Shown here in pieces: positions 12,365-20,200 of a stretch of DNA of 21,485 bases; the first letter of the stretch is position 1, and every line of letters starts with the position of its first letter. Below the pieces are notes generated by a model. The model saw nothing but the letters and a program-made list of their open reading frames with translations. It did no database searches and had not been told where the DNA came from. The stretch covers positions 1-21,485 of IMG/VR virus record IMGVR_UViG_3300046809_000259; one strand, given 5' to 3'. The DNA is from a virus. A program made the translations under genes and the position numbers.

Positions 12365-12648
12365 AGCCCAAGACGCTCCCTCCCGACGCCAACCTTCTCG
12401 GCCTCGCCCGCGCTATCAATGCACGCCTGCCGCCGAGCGCCGCGGTTAACTTCTACCGCATCCAGCACGAGGACGGCCGGGAGCAAGTTGGCATCGTCTA
12501 TCAGTCGGGCTTGCGGCGTGCTATTGTGTTGACGCACTCCGGTCTGGGCGATGGCGACGCTGACGAGATCGTGATGGCGGTAAACGAGTGGGCTGAGCGG
12601 CAGAGCCAGGAATCGCGATGGACGACGGACCCGAAAGAGGCGGCCTGA
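12361..12648 (+). CDS. 95-residue hypothetical protein
   Basis: The product (MKPKTLPPDANLLGLARAIN start) has an α/β-like pattern: VNFYRIQHEDGREQVGIVYQ, then RRAIVLTHSGLGDGDADEIV, and a helical MAVNEWAERQ end. It is ATGA-coupled to the gene before. A fold cannot be named. It belongs to the run of small genes between terL and the portal. Confidence 0.65.
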   Translation: MKPKTLPPDANLLGLARAINARLPPSAAVNFYRIQHEDGREQVGIVYQSGLRRAIVLTHSGLGDGDADEIVMAVNEWAERQSQESRWTTDPKEAA

Positions 12649-12701
12649 GGCTGATGGGCATCGTCGCTACGGCGATCTTCACATGCCGTTGGCGGTGATC
12701 C

Positions 12702-12842
12702 ATGGCCAATGATCGCAAATGCAAGAACTGTGGCCACTCCATCGATCCGCGTCGCACGCTCAATGCGCTGTATTGTTCGAGTGTGTGCCGTGAGGCGTTC
12801 AACAACAAGAAGCCCAGGAAGAAGGCGAGGAAGGCGGCATGA
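12702..12842 (+). CDS. 46-residue zinc-finger protein
   Basis: The product MANDRKCKNCGHSIDPRRTL ends NALYCSSVCREAFNNKKPRK plus KARKAA, with a CxxC...CxxxC zinc knuckle (C7/C10, C25/C29) and a strongly basic tail. It resembles the isolated zinc knuckles found fused to HNH nucleases, here alone. The start has a GGCGGTGA site and the stop overlaps the next ATG. Nucleic-acid binding is likely. Confidence 0.65.
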   Translation: MANDRKCKNCGHSIDPRRTLNALYCSSVCREAFNNKKPRKKARKAA

Positions 12843-13195
12843 GCGAGCGCGGCATCATTGCCACCAGTCCGATTTACGATGATGAATTGCGGCAAGCGGT
12901 CTTTGCCTTGGTGAAGGACTGGCAGAAGGGTTCGGCGATTGTCTGTTTGAGTGTAATTGCGGCTCCGGGCGGCTTACACTCTGGATGTGAGACAGAGGAT
13001 GCTGAGCAGTTGGCAAGGGATGTTTCTGATTGGATGAAAAATAATGGCCATTCTGATGATTTAGCTGATCTTGAGATTTACTGCATTCCCGACAGTGGTG
13101 AATCGGTTGTTTATTTTGTTTCTTCTTCAGGAGTTAAGATGAGAGTGTTTTCTTCTTTCGTGACTACTGTCAAGGATTGGAGAAAATCGGCATGA
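12839..13195 (+). CDS. 118-residue hypothetical protein
   Basis: The product begins MSERGIIATSPIYDDELRQA; alternating helices and strands (VFALVKDWQKGSAIVCLSVI, ESVVYFVSSSGVKMRVFSSF) suggest a small α/β fold. Its DNA is richer in T in the second half than its neighbours. It is coupled at both ends by ATGA overlaps. No family recognised. Confidence 0.6.
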   Translation: MSERGIIATSPIYDDELRQAVFALVKDWQKGSAIVCLSVIAAPGGLHSGCETEDAEQLARDVSDWMKNNGHSDDLADLEIYCIPDSGESVVYFVSSSGVKMRVFSSFVTTVKDWRKSA

Positions 13196-13437
13196 AGAAC
13201 TGCATCCGCATGACTGTGCCGCTGTTCATTCGCCTGCTGGAATATGCTCGCGAGGACGCGAAGTCAGACTTGCCTCTGCACGACGTCGCCGAGCGCGCGA
13301 TGCGGGCGAGCGAAATCCTCGATATGGACGACTATGAGGGACTGGTCGGGAAAGCTGGGAAAGCTGACCGTGACGACAAGCCGCTGACGAAGCCTCGTCC
13401 GAAGGTTGATCGGATCGCGAAGGACTATGTGGGTTGA
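13192..13437 (+). CDS. 81-residue hypothetical protein
   Basis: ATG 13192 overlaps the preceding stop and has TGGAGA upstream; the GC-rich start MKNCIRMTVPLFIRLLEYAR continues EDAKSDLPLHDVAERAMRAS. This resembles small phage proteins with a MTVPLFIRLLEYAREDAxxD helix pair that I recall from Bradyrhizobium-type phages (recollection, not a search). The tail is basic (KADRDDKPLTKPRPKVDRIA). Function unknown. Confidence 0.65.
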   Translation: MKNCIRMTVPLFIRLLEYAREDAKSDLPLHDVAERAMRASEILDMDDYEGLVGKAGKADRDDKPLTKPRPKVDRIAKDYVG

Positions 13438-13438
13438 T

Positions 13439-14116
13439 ATGCCCTACAACACTCGGACGATCCAACTCATCCGCCACGGGGCGACCAGCCTCAACAACGA
13501 TGACGTGTCAGTTGACCGCATCCGCGGCTGGAAGGACGTTCCGCTGTCTGATGACGGCCGCAAGGAAGCGTACCGCATCGCCGAGAAGATGGCGCATCGC
13601 AAGCCCGACGTGATTGTGACCTCGGATCTCAAGCGGGCGCATGACACGGCTGAGATCATCGCCAAGGAGCTCGGGATGAAGGTGGCTCTTGTGACGAAGG
13701 GATTTCGTCCGTGGAATGTAGGCACTTGGTCCGGTGTGGTGACCTCGAAGGCTATCCCTGTGCTGTGCGAATATGCGGAGCATAAGCCCGACAAGGCATT
13801 GCCCGAGGGTGAGAGTTTCAACACATTTCGCCTGCGGTTTTTCTCCGAATTGCTGCATGTGCTAGAGAAATATCCCGGCAAGATCGCCGTCGTGACTCAC
13901 CACCGCGGCGAGCGTCTGATGAAGGCATGGGCTGGGACGGAGAATGCTTCCGATGGCTCATGCAAGATGGCGGAGTTCAACAAGAAGGGCGAGCACACTG
14001 GATCGCTTGAGGATATCTCCATCCCGCAGGGGCGGCTGGCGAGCGCCGTGAAGGCGCTGGGCGGAAAGGGAGAGCACAAGGCCGGCGGCTTGGCTGCCGT
14101 GTTGGCGTATCCATGA
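13439..14116 (+). CDS. histidine phosphatase (RHG/phosphoglycerate-mutase-like)
   Basis: The 225-residue product has the RHG catalytic motif IQLIRHGATSLNND with His13 as the phospho-acceptor, the SDLKRAHDTAEIIAKEL element, an EGESFNTFRLRF acid motif and the second histidine in VVTHHRGERL. Such enzymes remove phosphate from small molecules or proteins. A phage copy within the packaging region is unusual; its substrate is unknown. The last 40 residues (DISIPQGRLASAVKALGGKG, EHKAGGLAAVL) are an extra tail. A start at 13427 (MWVDMPYN) is also possible. Confidence 0.85.
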   Translation: MPYNTRTIQLIRHGATSLNNDDVSVDRIRGWKDVPLSDDGRKEAYRIAEKMAHRKPDVIVTSDLKRAHDTAEIIAKELGMKVALVTKGFRPWNVGTWSGVVTSKAIPVLCEYAEHKPDKALPEGESFNTFRLRFFSELLHVLEKYPGKIAVVTHHRGERLMKAWAGTENASDGSCKMAEFNKKGEHTGSLEDISIPQGRLASAVKALGGKGEHKAGGLAAVLAYP

Positions 14117-14313
14117 ACCACAGAGAACGCGAAACAATAAACGCAGTGAAACTGTTGGGATTATGGAGCCCTGTTGGTCGCCATTTCATGCGCACTACGT
14201 CGGGCTGCACACTTGCGTTCCAGCTTGGCGAGATGCACGAGGTGTCGTTCAGGTCGATCATACTGCGCACCGGGCTGCGGTTCGGGTTCATCCAGACGAC
14301 GGGGAATGCATAA
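14113..14313 (+). CDS. 66-residue hypothetical protein
   Basis: The product MNHRERETINAVKLLGLWSP continues VGRHFMRTTSGCTLAFQLGE, a small mixed fold. Its ATG overlaps the phosphatase stop, and its TAA overlaps the next ATG (TAATG). It is part of the coupled run. No family recognised. Confidence 0.55.
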   Translation: MNHRERETINAVKLLGLWSPVGRHFMRTTSGCTLAFQLGEMHEVSFRSIILRTGLRFGFIQTTGNA

Positions 14314-14600
14314 TGACAGCGCACAAAGCCAAGACTATCACGGTATCTAATGTGATCGACGCCGCATGGCGCAATTTGCTCGAGCAGAACGTCCCGCCAG
14401 AGACGCATCCTGATCTTGTGAAGACGTTCAAGCGGTTCTTCTACGCCGGCGCCAAGACGTCGCTCGATAGCCTTGTCTACTCGGATGTATTGGACGAGGA
14501 TCATCCCGACACGGCGACGCCGGAAGACATCAACCGCATTGATGCGATGATGCACGAGGTGCAGGCTTTCTTTGTCGAAGTGGCATCGGGGCGGCAATGA
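14313..14600 (+). CDS. 95-residue helical hypothetical protein
   Basis: ATG 14313 overlaps the preceding stop. The product (MTAHKAKTITVSNVIDAAWR start) is mainly helical (NLLEQNVPPETHPDLVKTFK, RFFYAGAKTSLDSLVYSDVL) and acidic at the C-terminus. Phage head-tail genomes of this type often carry such a protein near the terminase; function unknown. Confidence 0.65.
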   Translation: MTAHKAKTITVSNVIDAAWRNLLEQNVPPETHPDLVKTFKRFFYAGAKTSLDSLVYSDVLDEDHPDTATPEDINRIDAMMHEVQAFFVEVASGRQ

Positions 14601-14788
14601 GCGAACGTGATCTGACTTTGAATGATGACGATCTTGCCGGCATGGCGCGCCGCATTGCCGATTACGCGAGAAGCGCTCTAGAGGCGAAAGATAAGGCGTG
14701 GATTTATTTGCCAAGCTTTCGTGATGAAGTGACTTCCGAGGCGTTGGCGATGCTTAAAACAGTCATTCTTCACGAGCGTCGAAAATGA
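14597..14788 (+). CDS. 63-residue helical hypothetical protein
   Basis: The product MSERDLTLNDDDLAGMARRI continues ADYARSALEAKDKAWIYLPS, two amphipathic helices. It is ATGA-coupled both upstream and downstream. No family recognised. Confidence 0.6.
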   Translation: MSERDLTLNDDDLAGMARRIADYARSALEAKDKAWIYLPSFRDEVTSEALAMLKTVILHERRK

Positions 14789-14997
14789 ACGTCGATTCCA
14801 TCAAGGTCATGCAGCCGCTCGACGATTTGCGGCCCGGCTTCCGCGCCCTCGTCCACGAGTACGGCGCCGTGATTGTGCTGAAGATGATCGCGGAAGGCTA
14901 CGACAGGCCAGAGGACTTGCGCCCAGTGCTTGAGATATGGCGCGAGCGCCGCCAGGAGATCGTGGGGACGCCTGCGTATCTGAGGATCAATGCATGA
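14785..14997 (+). CDS. 70-residue hypothetical protein
   Basis: The product begins MNVDSIKVMQPLDDLRPGFR and is a compact helical protein (ALVHEYGAVIVLKMIAEGYD, RPEDLRPVLEIWRERRQE). ATGA overlaps link it to the genes on both sides. No family recognised. Confidence 0.6.
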   Translation: MNVDSIKVMQPLDDLRPGFRALVHEYGAVIVLKMIAEGYDRPEDLRPVLEIWRERRQEIVGTPAYLRINA

Positions 14998-15146
14998 TAA
15001 AATGTCCGTATGGAAGATGCACCATGGTCAACCTTTGCAAAGGAGACCATTGTGTAAGAATGGCATTGGAGCTTGACGGATGGGTCAGAGATAAGGATGG
15101 CCGTCTCGTAAAAACGCCAATTGCCCGGCAGGGCGAAGCAGGATAA
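14994..15146 (+). CDS. 50-residue zinc-knuckle protein
   Basis: The N-terminus MIKCPYGRCTMVNLCKGDHC places cysteines at 4, 9, 15 and 20, a likely metal site, followed by a polar tail (DGWVRDKDGRLVKTPIARQG). It is the last gene of the coupled run starting at terL, and a strong hairpin follows at 15153. Confidence 0.6.
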   Translation: MIKCPYGRCTMVNLCKGDHCVRMALELDGWVRDKDGRLVKTPIARQGEAG

Positions 15147-15152
15147 AACAAC

Positions 15153-15189
15153 GGGGCGACGGGGTTGCATGCGGCGCCCCCATCGCCCC
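15153..15189 (+). terminator. strong hairpin after the small-gene operon
   Basis: GGGGCGA (15153-15159) pairs with TCGCCCC (15183-15189), and GGGG (15161-15164) pairs with CCCC (15177-15180), giving 11 base pairs with a small internal loop. No T tract follows, so it may be an attenuator, an RNA stability element or a boundary left by insertion of the HNH gene just downstream. Confidence 0.45.
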
Positions 15190-15219
15190 TGACCACATCG
15201 AGTGGAACGAGCACCCGAC

Positions 15220-16047
15220 ATGACTGAGGCGGAAGATAGACATATTGTCACACGGGCACAAGCCAAGCGGCTCGGGCTCAAGCGGTACTTCACAGGGAAG
15301 CCGTGCAAAAGAGGGCACATAGCAGAGCGCTGGGTTTGTGGTCCATGCATTGTTTGCCAGCGAGAGAATGTCAATCGATGGCATTTGGAAAACCGAGACA
15401 AAGTCAATGCAGGTGCCCAACGGCGACATGAGGCAGATCCTGAGAAGGCAAGATCGAAGAAGCGAGAGTGGCGACGGGACAATCCAGAGAAGGCACGAGA
15501 GGCTGATCGACGCTTTCGAGAGAAGCATCCTGAGAAAAAGCTAAAATGGACTAAGGAATGGATTGAGAGAAACAAAGAACGCCACCAAGAGACGCGTAAA
15601 AAATGGTCTGAACTCAATAAAGAGAAATTGCGGGAATCCAGAGAGAAATGGAAAGACGCCAATCCCGATTTACATTTAGAATCGCTTGAGAAATGGCGGA
15701 TCAACAATCCAGATTTCTTACGCGCAAGCAGGGCTCGGCGTCGAGCAAGGGTCAGAAATGCTGAAGGACGATACACTGCATCTGATCTTCAAGAGATATT
15801 TCAGCGCCAACATGGCTGCTGTATTTATTGCCGTAAGGAATTGGGTGCAAAATATCACGCAGACCATATTGTTGCATTGGCTCGGGGTGGTTCGAATTGG
15901 CCATCTAATATCCAATTATTGTGTCCATCGTGTAATTGCGCCAAAGGCGCCAAGGGGCACGATGAAGTCGCAGCCTTATTGTGTGAGGCGATAGATGCCC
16001 CAGGTCAGTTCAGCGGACGGCACATTAGGAAGGACATGGACGACTGA
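15220..16047 (+). CDS. HNH endonuclease with zinc N-terminus and 15-residue repeats
   Basis: The 275-residue protein has three parts. Residues 10-53 are a Cys/His cluster (C29, H33, C40, C43, C46) of the type that starts some phage HNH proteins. Residues 54-173 are eight 15-residue repeats (see 15379-15738). Residues 198-245 are the HNH core: CIYC (201-204), HADHIVALARGG with D215/H216, N230, and CPSC (235-238). ATG 15220 has GGAACGAG upstream and is preferred over GTG 15202. Its last 53 bases double as the start of the portal gene. It cuts DNA, probably as a freestanding homing gene; the repeats may give the spacing or extra DNA contacts. Confidence 0.88.
   Translation: MTEAEDRHIVTRAQAKRLGLKRYFTGKPCKRGHIAERWVCGPCIVCQRENVNRWHLENRDKVNAGAQRRHEADPEKARSKKREWRRDNPEKAREADRRFREKHPEKKLKWTKEWIERNKERHQETRKKWSELNKEKLRESREKWKDANPDLHLESLEKWRINNPDFLRASRARRRARVRNAEGRYTASDLQEIFQRQHGCCIYCRKELGAKYHADHIVALARGGSNWPSNIQLLCPSCNCAKGAKGHDEVAALLCEAIDAPGQFSGRHIRKDMDD
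15379..15738 (+). repeat. eight 15-residue (45-bp) helical repeats in HNH protein
   Basis: The units are WHLENRDKVNAGAQR, RHEADPEKARSKKRE, WRRDNPEKAREADRR, FREKHPEKKLKWTKE, WIERNKERHQETRKK, WSELNKEKLRESREK, WKDANPDLHLESLEK and WRINNPDFLRASRAR. The consensus is W-x3-N-P-E-K with an aromatic every 15 residues. It is exact in length but diverged in sequence, so the duplication is old and spacing is conserved. Confidence 0.85.
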
Positions 16048-18046
16048 GTCCTACGACGATTACGACTTCAGCAGTTCAGAAGAGGGCTTCTGGCCCGTCT
16101 CTAGGTTGCGTCAGCAATATCTCGACTACTTAACCGCGAAGACTCCTGAGTACGAAGAACAAAAAAATTCACGTCACCTCTATCACGGAGCTCAATGGTC
16201 ACCCGAGGAAATAGAAATCCTCCGCAAGCGCCGCCAGCCTATTATCACGTTCAACCGGATCAATCGCAAGATCGACAGCATCGTTGGTATGGTGCAGCGG
16301 CTTCGGCAGGACCCGAAGGCGTATCCGAAGAATCCGAGGAATGCGGACGGGGCCGAGATTGCGACGCAGGCGGTGCGCTCGGTTCTTGAGGGCAATGAGT
16401 GGCAGTTCCTCGATCCGTACTGCGCCGGCCAAGCGGGGATTGAGGGCATCGGCGGCGTCGAGCTGAAGCTGATTGAGGGCGACCATGAAGACCCGGACGT
16501 GGGCATGGATTTCGTCTACGGGGATGACTGGTTTTACGATCCTCGTTCCCGTAAGCCGGATTTTTCGGATTGCCGTTATCATGGGCTGGCGAAGTGGCTT
16601 GATGTTGAGGCCGCGATTGAGCTTTTCCCGGATCGTGAGGAAGAGCTCCGCACGCTCATGGTTGAGACGGGCTTTGACCTGACGACGCATGCGGATATCG
16701 AGTTCAAGTGGATATACGTCAATGAAAAGCGGCTGCGGCTCGTCGAACATTGGTATCGGCATAAGGGCAAGTGGTACTGGGCGTTCTATTGCTCAATGAT
16801 CCTGCTGGCGCAGGGCGTGTCGCCGTTCCTGGACGAACGCAACAAGCCGATGTCGCGGTTCATCATGTTCTCGGCCGCGGTCGACCATGACGGCGATAGA
16901 TACGGGTTTGTACGTAATTTGAAGGGCCCGCAGGACGAGCTCAACCAGCGACGTTCGAAGGCGTTGTTCATGTCGAACGTGACGCGGTTGATTGCGCAGA
17001 AGGGCGCGGTCGACAGCGTCGAGACGGCGCGCCGGGAGTACGCGCGGCCTGACGGCTATGTCGAGTTCAATATGGGGTTTGATCCTCCGAAGCCTGACGA
17101 CACTGCGGCTGATCTGGCGCAGCAGCTTGCGCTGATGCAGGACGCCCGGCAGGAGATCGACAGCTTCGTGAACATCAATCCGGCATTGATGGGCCAGGAG
17201 GTCGATACGCACTCGGGGGTGGCGATCAATCTGCTGCAGAAGGCCGGCATTGCCGAGCTGGGGACGTTTCTGCGCAACTATCGGGCCTGGAAGATTAGGG
17301 TTTACAAGGCGATCTGGAACATTACGCAGCGGACATGGACTAAGGAACGATATCTCAGAATTAGCGACAACCAGAACTTTGCGCAATTTCTACAGATCAA
17401 TGGCATTGACCGGGATGAATGGGGACAGCCCATTCTTGATGAGTGGGGACAGCCGACCCTTATCAATTTCATCGGCAATCTCAACGTCGAGATTACGATG
17501 GACGAGGGACCGGACGTTGAAAACTTAATGCAGGACACGTACAATTCGATCAAGGACGATCCGACCATTCCGTGGCAGATCAAGCTGGAATTCATGCCGT
17601 TGCCGAGCACATTCAAGAAGAATATCGAGCAGAAGTTGGCGGCGGCTTCGCAGCAGCAGAAGCCCGATCCGAAGATGCAGGCTGCTATGGTGCAGGCGCA
17701 GACGGCCCAGCAGAAGGGCCAAATCGACATCCAGAAGGCGCAGATTGACGCCCAGGCGGCCCAACAGAAGAGCCAAGCCGAAACTGCGGTTGCCCACATG
17801 GCGGCCCAGGCCGAGATCACCAATGCGCAGCAGGACGCGCTTGCCCGGCAGCAGGACGCCCAGCTACAGCGCGAGAAGGCGCAGGCCGAGCGCGAGCAGA
17901 TCAGGATGGAAATGGCGCAGGCCGCGGCTGATCACGCCTACAAGATGCGTGAATTAGCGGCGCAGCATGAAACGCGGCAGGCCGAGCACGCCGCACGGCG
18001 GCAGGCGATCAAGAGCAAGCCGAAGCAATCGGAGGCCAGAATATGA
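15995..18046 (+). CDS. portal protein, P22-like
   Basis: The 683-residue protein is near the length of the P22 portal. It has the family layout: ITFNRINRKIDSIVGMVQRL (a portal-type helix around 85-105), QAVRSVLEGNEWQF, EHWYRHKGKWYWAFY, then HSGVAINLLQKAGIAELGTF and FLRNYRAWKIRVYKAIWNIT. The C-terminal 130 residues are Gln/Ala-rich coiled coil (QAQTAQQKGQIDIQKAQIDA), resembling the portal barrel. It forms the ring through which TerL pumps DNA. The ATG at 15995 lies inside the HNH gene with GAGG upstream. An 8-residue duplication (DEWGQPIL/DEWGQPTL) lies at about 17414-17461. Confidence 0.9.
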   Translation: MPQVSSADGTLGRTWTTESYDDYDFSSSEEGFWPVSRLRQQYLDYLTAKTPEYEEQKNSRHLYHGAQWSPEEIEILRKRRQPIITFNRINRKIDSIVGMVQRLRQDPKAYPKNPRNADGAEIATQAVRSVLEGNEWQFLDPYCAGQAGIEGIGGVELKLIEGDHEDPDVGMDFVYGDDWFYDPRSRKPDFSDCRYHGLAKWLDVEAAIELFPDREEELRTLMVETGFDLTTHADIEFKWIYVNEKRLRLVEHWYRHKGKWYWAFYCSMILLAQGVSPFLDERNKPMSRFIMFSAAVDHDGDRYGFVRNLKGPQDELNQRRSKALFMSNVTRLIAQKGAVDSVETARREYARPDGYVEFNMGFDPPKPDDTAADLAQQLALMQDARQEIDSFVNINPALMGQEVDTHSGVAINLLQKAGIAELGTFLRNYRAWKIRVYKAIWNITQRTWTKERYLRISDNQNFAQFLQINGIDRDEWGQPILDEWGQPTLINFIGNLNVEITMDEGPDVENLMQDTYNSIKDDPTIPWQIKLEFMPLPSTFKKNIEQKLAAASQQQKPDPKMQAAMVQAQTAQQKGQIDIQKAQIDAQAAQQKSQAETAVAHMAAQAEITNAQQDALARQQDAQLQREKAQAEREQIRMEMAQAAADHAYKMRELAAQHETRQAEHAARRQAIKSKPKQSEARI

Positions 18047-18438
18047 TGATGAGACGATCCGGGATAGCGGTTGCCTTTGTTCTTCTGGCATGGGTTGCCG
18101 CGGCTCTGGCGCAGGTTCCCGTCACTCCGGTCCCGTCTGGGGTGTCGGGCACGCCGGCGATCTTGGGGGTAAACGCGACAGCTCAGCCGTTATTTGCCCG
18201 CGGCGAGGTCACGCGGTCATGCGCCATCATCAACCCATCAACTGCGGCCGATCAGAACATCGGTGCTTCGGAGGAGATATGGGTGGACTTCACGGGCGTG
18301 GCGGCTGTTGCTGCGTCTGGTGGTACATCCATTCCGATACCGGCCGGTCAGGCCATCGCTTGCCCTGGCCCGTTGACGACGTCGGTCAGTTGGATTGCGG
18401 CGACGGCTCCGCACCGGATCACGGCCTATCATTGGTAG
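18043..18438 (+). CDS. 131-residue exported protein
   Basis: The N-terminus is a classic signal peptide (MMMRRSGIAVAFVLLAWVAA, then ALAQ with a likely cut after ALA). The mature part is β-rich (GEVTRSCAIINPSTAADQNI, VDFTGVAAVAASGGTSIPIP) with two cysteines. A phage protein with a signal peptide may act in the periplasm or be a virion accessory. Three consecutive ATGs overlap the portal stop. No family recognised. Confidence 0.65.
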   Translation: MMMRRSGIAVAFVLLAWVAAALAQVPVTPVPSGVSGTPAILGVNATAQPLFARGEVTRSCAIINPSTAADQNIGASEEIWVDFTGVAAVAASGGTSIPIPAGQAIACPGPLTTSVSWIAATAPHRITAYHW

Positions 18439-18448
18439 GTGACATGAC

Positions 18449-20200
18449 GTGCCCGATGATCGGTTTGACTTTCCGACGCCCAATTTTGCGAGGCCTATCA
18501 ACAATTGGCTGGGCCTTGCACAGCAACAGTCCGCCGCATCGCCGGACGCTGAACTGGCGGCGTCGATGACGCACCAGCCGGAGCGGCAATCCCGTTTTGC
18601 TCCGGTTCTCAACCGCATTGCGACATGGCCTGGCCGGATAGCGGATACCATCCGCAGCGGTCTGACACTACCACGAGATGTATACAAGGGCGATGTCGAC
18701 CCCAATAGCCCTGAGGGCATGGGGCGTCTGGGTGACATGGCTGCGCTGGTGCCCGGCGGCGGCATGCTAGCGGCGGAGCGCGGAGCTCTGGGGATGGCCG
18801 GCGGGAGGGCGATGGCACGTCCTGCGTCGCGTAAGGCTGAAGCGGCGGCTGAGGCGCATCCAGACTGGATCGACACCCGATTGCCGACCGGAAAGAACGA
18901 GATCGCCGTCGGCGAGCCTGGAGCGCCACGCATTGTCGACATGGACTCATTGCGGGCGACGCCGGAACTTCACGACAAGAACGTCGATCTGGTTCGGAAC
19001 TACCCAAATTTGCCCAAGAAGATCATCAAGAAGGACGCGGATACTGTATCGGAGGCGTTCATCGATCATGTCAAGGACAACCTGCTGTGGCTTCATGATC
19101 AGGTGCCGTCTGAGGTAGCGGCGCGCAGCCAACTCTGGTACGAGGGAGGCAATAAGATCGTAAAAGACTGGGCCAAGAAATATGACGTCAGCGACTCAGC
19201 TGCGGCCGGCGCGCTTGCGGCATTGTCGCCGCAGAAGGACTGGTATCAAAATGTCTCGCTCGCCAATCGTGTCTTGCATACTCTCAAGGGCAGCGGCGAG
19301 AATTGGTACCAAGGAGCTACGATGACGCCTGAGATGGTTAAAACGTTCCGTTCTCTCCCGTCTTTGAACAAGCCAAAATACCAAGGAATGTTCAACGACA
19401 TCAAGGGACGTAGCCTCGGCGACATCGACAAGATGGATGCAACTGGCGCAGAAAAGGCTGGTCTGAAGGCTTTATGGGTGCGCCTGCACGATCAGGCACA
19501 CAATTCGCCGTCCTACCCATTGGTAACGCCTGAGGGCGGGTTCGGCGAGATGATGACCAATCAACCAACCGGCAAACAGGTAAAGGCAGGGCTGCCAGGC
19601 AGCGAGTCCAAGGCAGGGTGGGGGTCGCTGACTGAAATAAGCAAGGCTATCCGGTCCATCCAGAACGACCCCGAGGGGGTTAGCAAGTTGATGGGCGAGA
19701 AGCACAAAGTGCGTAATTTTTACAACAATCTACTCGATCCGAATTCGCCCCGCGGTGATGTAACCATCGACACTCATGCCGTCGCGGCGGGATTACTACG
19801 CCCGTTATCAGGAGATTCGCTTGAGGTTGCTCATAATTTTGCGAATTATCCCGGCGCCGGACTTCCATCCGCGGGCGGCTCGGCTAATACCGGCATCCAA
19901 GGTACTTATCCGCTCTATGCCGAGGCCTACCGCAGGGCCGCGGCAGAACGTGGGCTGCTGCCGAGACAGATGCAGTCGATCACATGGGAAGCCATCCGTG
20001 GGATGTTTCCTGACACCTTTAAGAGTGCAGCCAACAATGCTAAGATAGATGCCATCTGGAGGCAATATCGCGACGGAAGGGCGAACCTCAATGACACCCG
20101 GGAAGCCATCCACGACCTCGCAGGGGGCATCCGCAACCCGTCATGGTTCCGACCCGGTGCTGGCTCTGATGAAGCGCTACGGCATCCCGGTAACCCGTGA
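18449..20200 (+). CDS. 583-residue phage protein with a possible glycosylase-like C-terminal domain
   Basis: The start is GTG 18449 with AGGTGA upstream; there is no ATG in frame nearby. Residues 1-140 contain PNFARPINNW, GLTLPRDVYKGDVDP and a glycine-rich loop segment. The C-terminal 400 residues carry KYDVSDSAAAGALAALSPQK, DVTIDTHAVAAGLLRPLSG and AYRRAAAERGLLPRQMQSIT-WEAIRGMFP. This resembles a phage family (a DUF, possibly DUF7178-like) with a DNA-glycosylase-like helical fold; that memory is uncertain. Position between portal and scaffold suggests a virion or ejected protein. The 3' end overlaps the gene at 20091. Confidence 0.6.
   Translation: MPDDRFDFPTPNFARPINNWLGLAQQQSAASPDAELAASMTHQPERQSRFAPVLNRIATWPGRIADTIRSGLTLPRDVYKGDVDPNSPEGMGRLGDMAALVPGGGMLAAERGALGMAGGRAMARPASRKAEAAAEAHPDWIDTRLPTGKNEIAVGEPGAPRIVDMDSLRATPELHDKNVDLVRNYPNLPKKIIKKDADTVSEAFIDHVKDNLLWLHDQVPSEVAARSQLWYEGGNKIVKDWAKKYDVSDSAAAGALAALSPQKDWYQNVSLANRVLHTLKGSGENWYQGATMTPEMVKTFRSLPSLNKPKYQGMFNDIKGRSLGDIDKMDATGAEKAGLKALWVRLHDQAHNSPSYPLVTPEGGFGEMMTNQPTGKQVKAGLPGSESKAGWGSLTEISKAIRSIQNDPEGVSKLMGEKHKVRNFYNNLLDPNSPRGDVTIDTHAVAAGLLRPLSGDSLEVAHNFANYPGAGLPSAGGSANTGIQGTYPLYAEAYRRAAAERGLLPRQMQSITWEAIRGMFPDTFKSAANNAKIDAIWRQYRDGRANLNDTREAIHDLAGGIRNPSWFRPGAGSDEALRHPGNP

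Noticed and set aside
12618-12698. 26-codon ORF (MDDGPERGGLRLMGIVATAI)
   Set aside because: It starts inside the 12361-12648 gene with no ribosome site and no membrane or metal pattern that stands out.
14898-15776. 292-codon open frame on the minus strand
   Set aside because: It lies opposite the HNH gene; its Ser/Arg/Phe-rich composition is the antisense image of the Lys/Glu-rich repeats.
15888-15898. GGTTCGAAT resembling a tRNA T-loop
   Set aside because: It is inside the HNH coding sequence and no acceptor or anticodon stems can be built around it.
17414-17461. 24-bp tandem repeat in the portal gene as a regulatory element
   Set aside because: It is an in-frame 8-residue duplication (DEWGQPIL/DEWGQPTL), most simply a local protein duplication.
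17967-18569. 200-codon plus-strand ORF across the exported protein
   Set aside because: It runs out of frame over the portal end, the signal-peptide gene and the start of the next gene; Gly/Arg/Cys-rich shadow translation.
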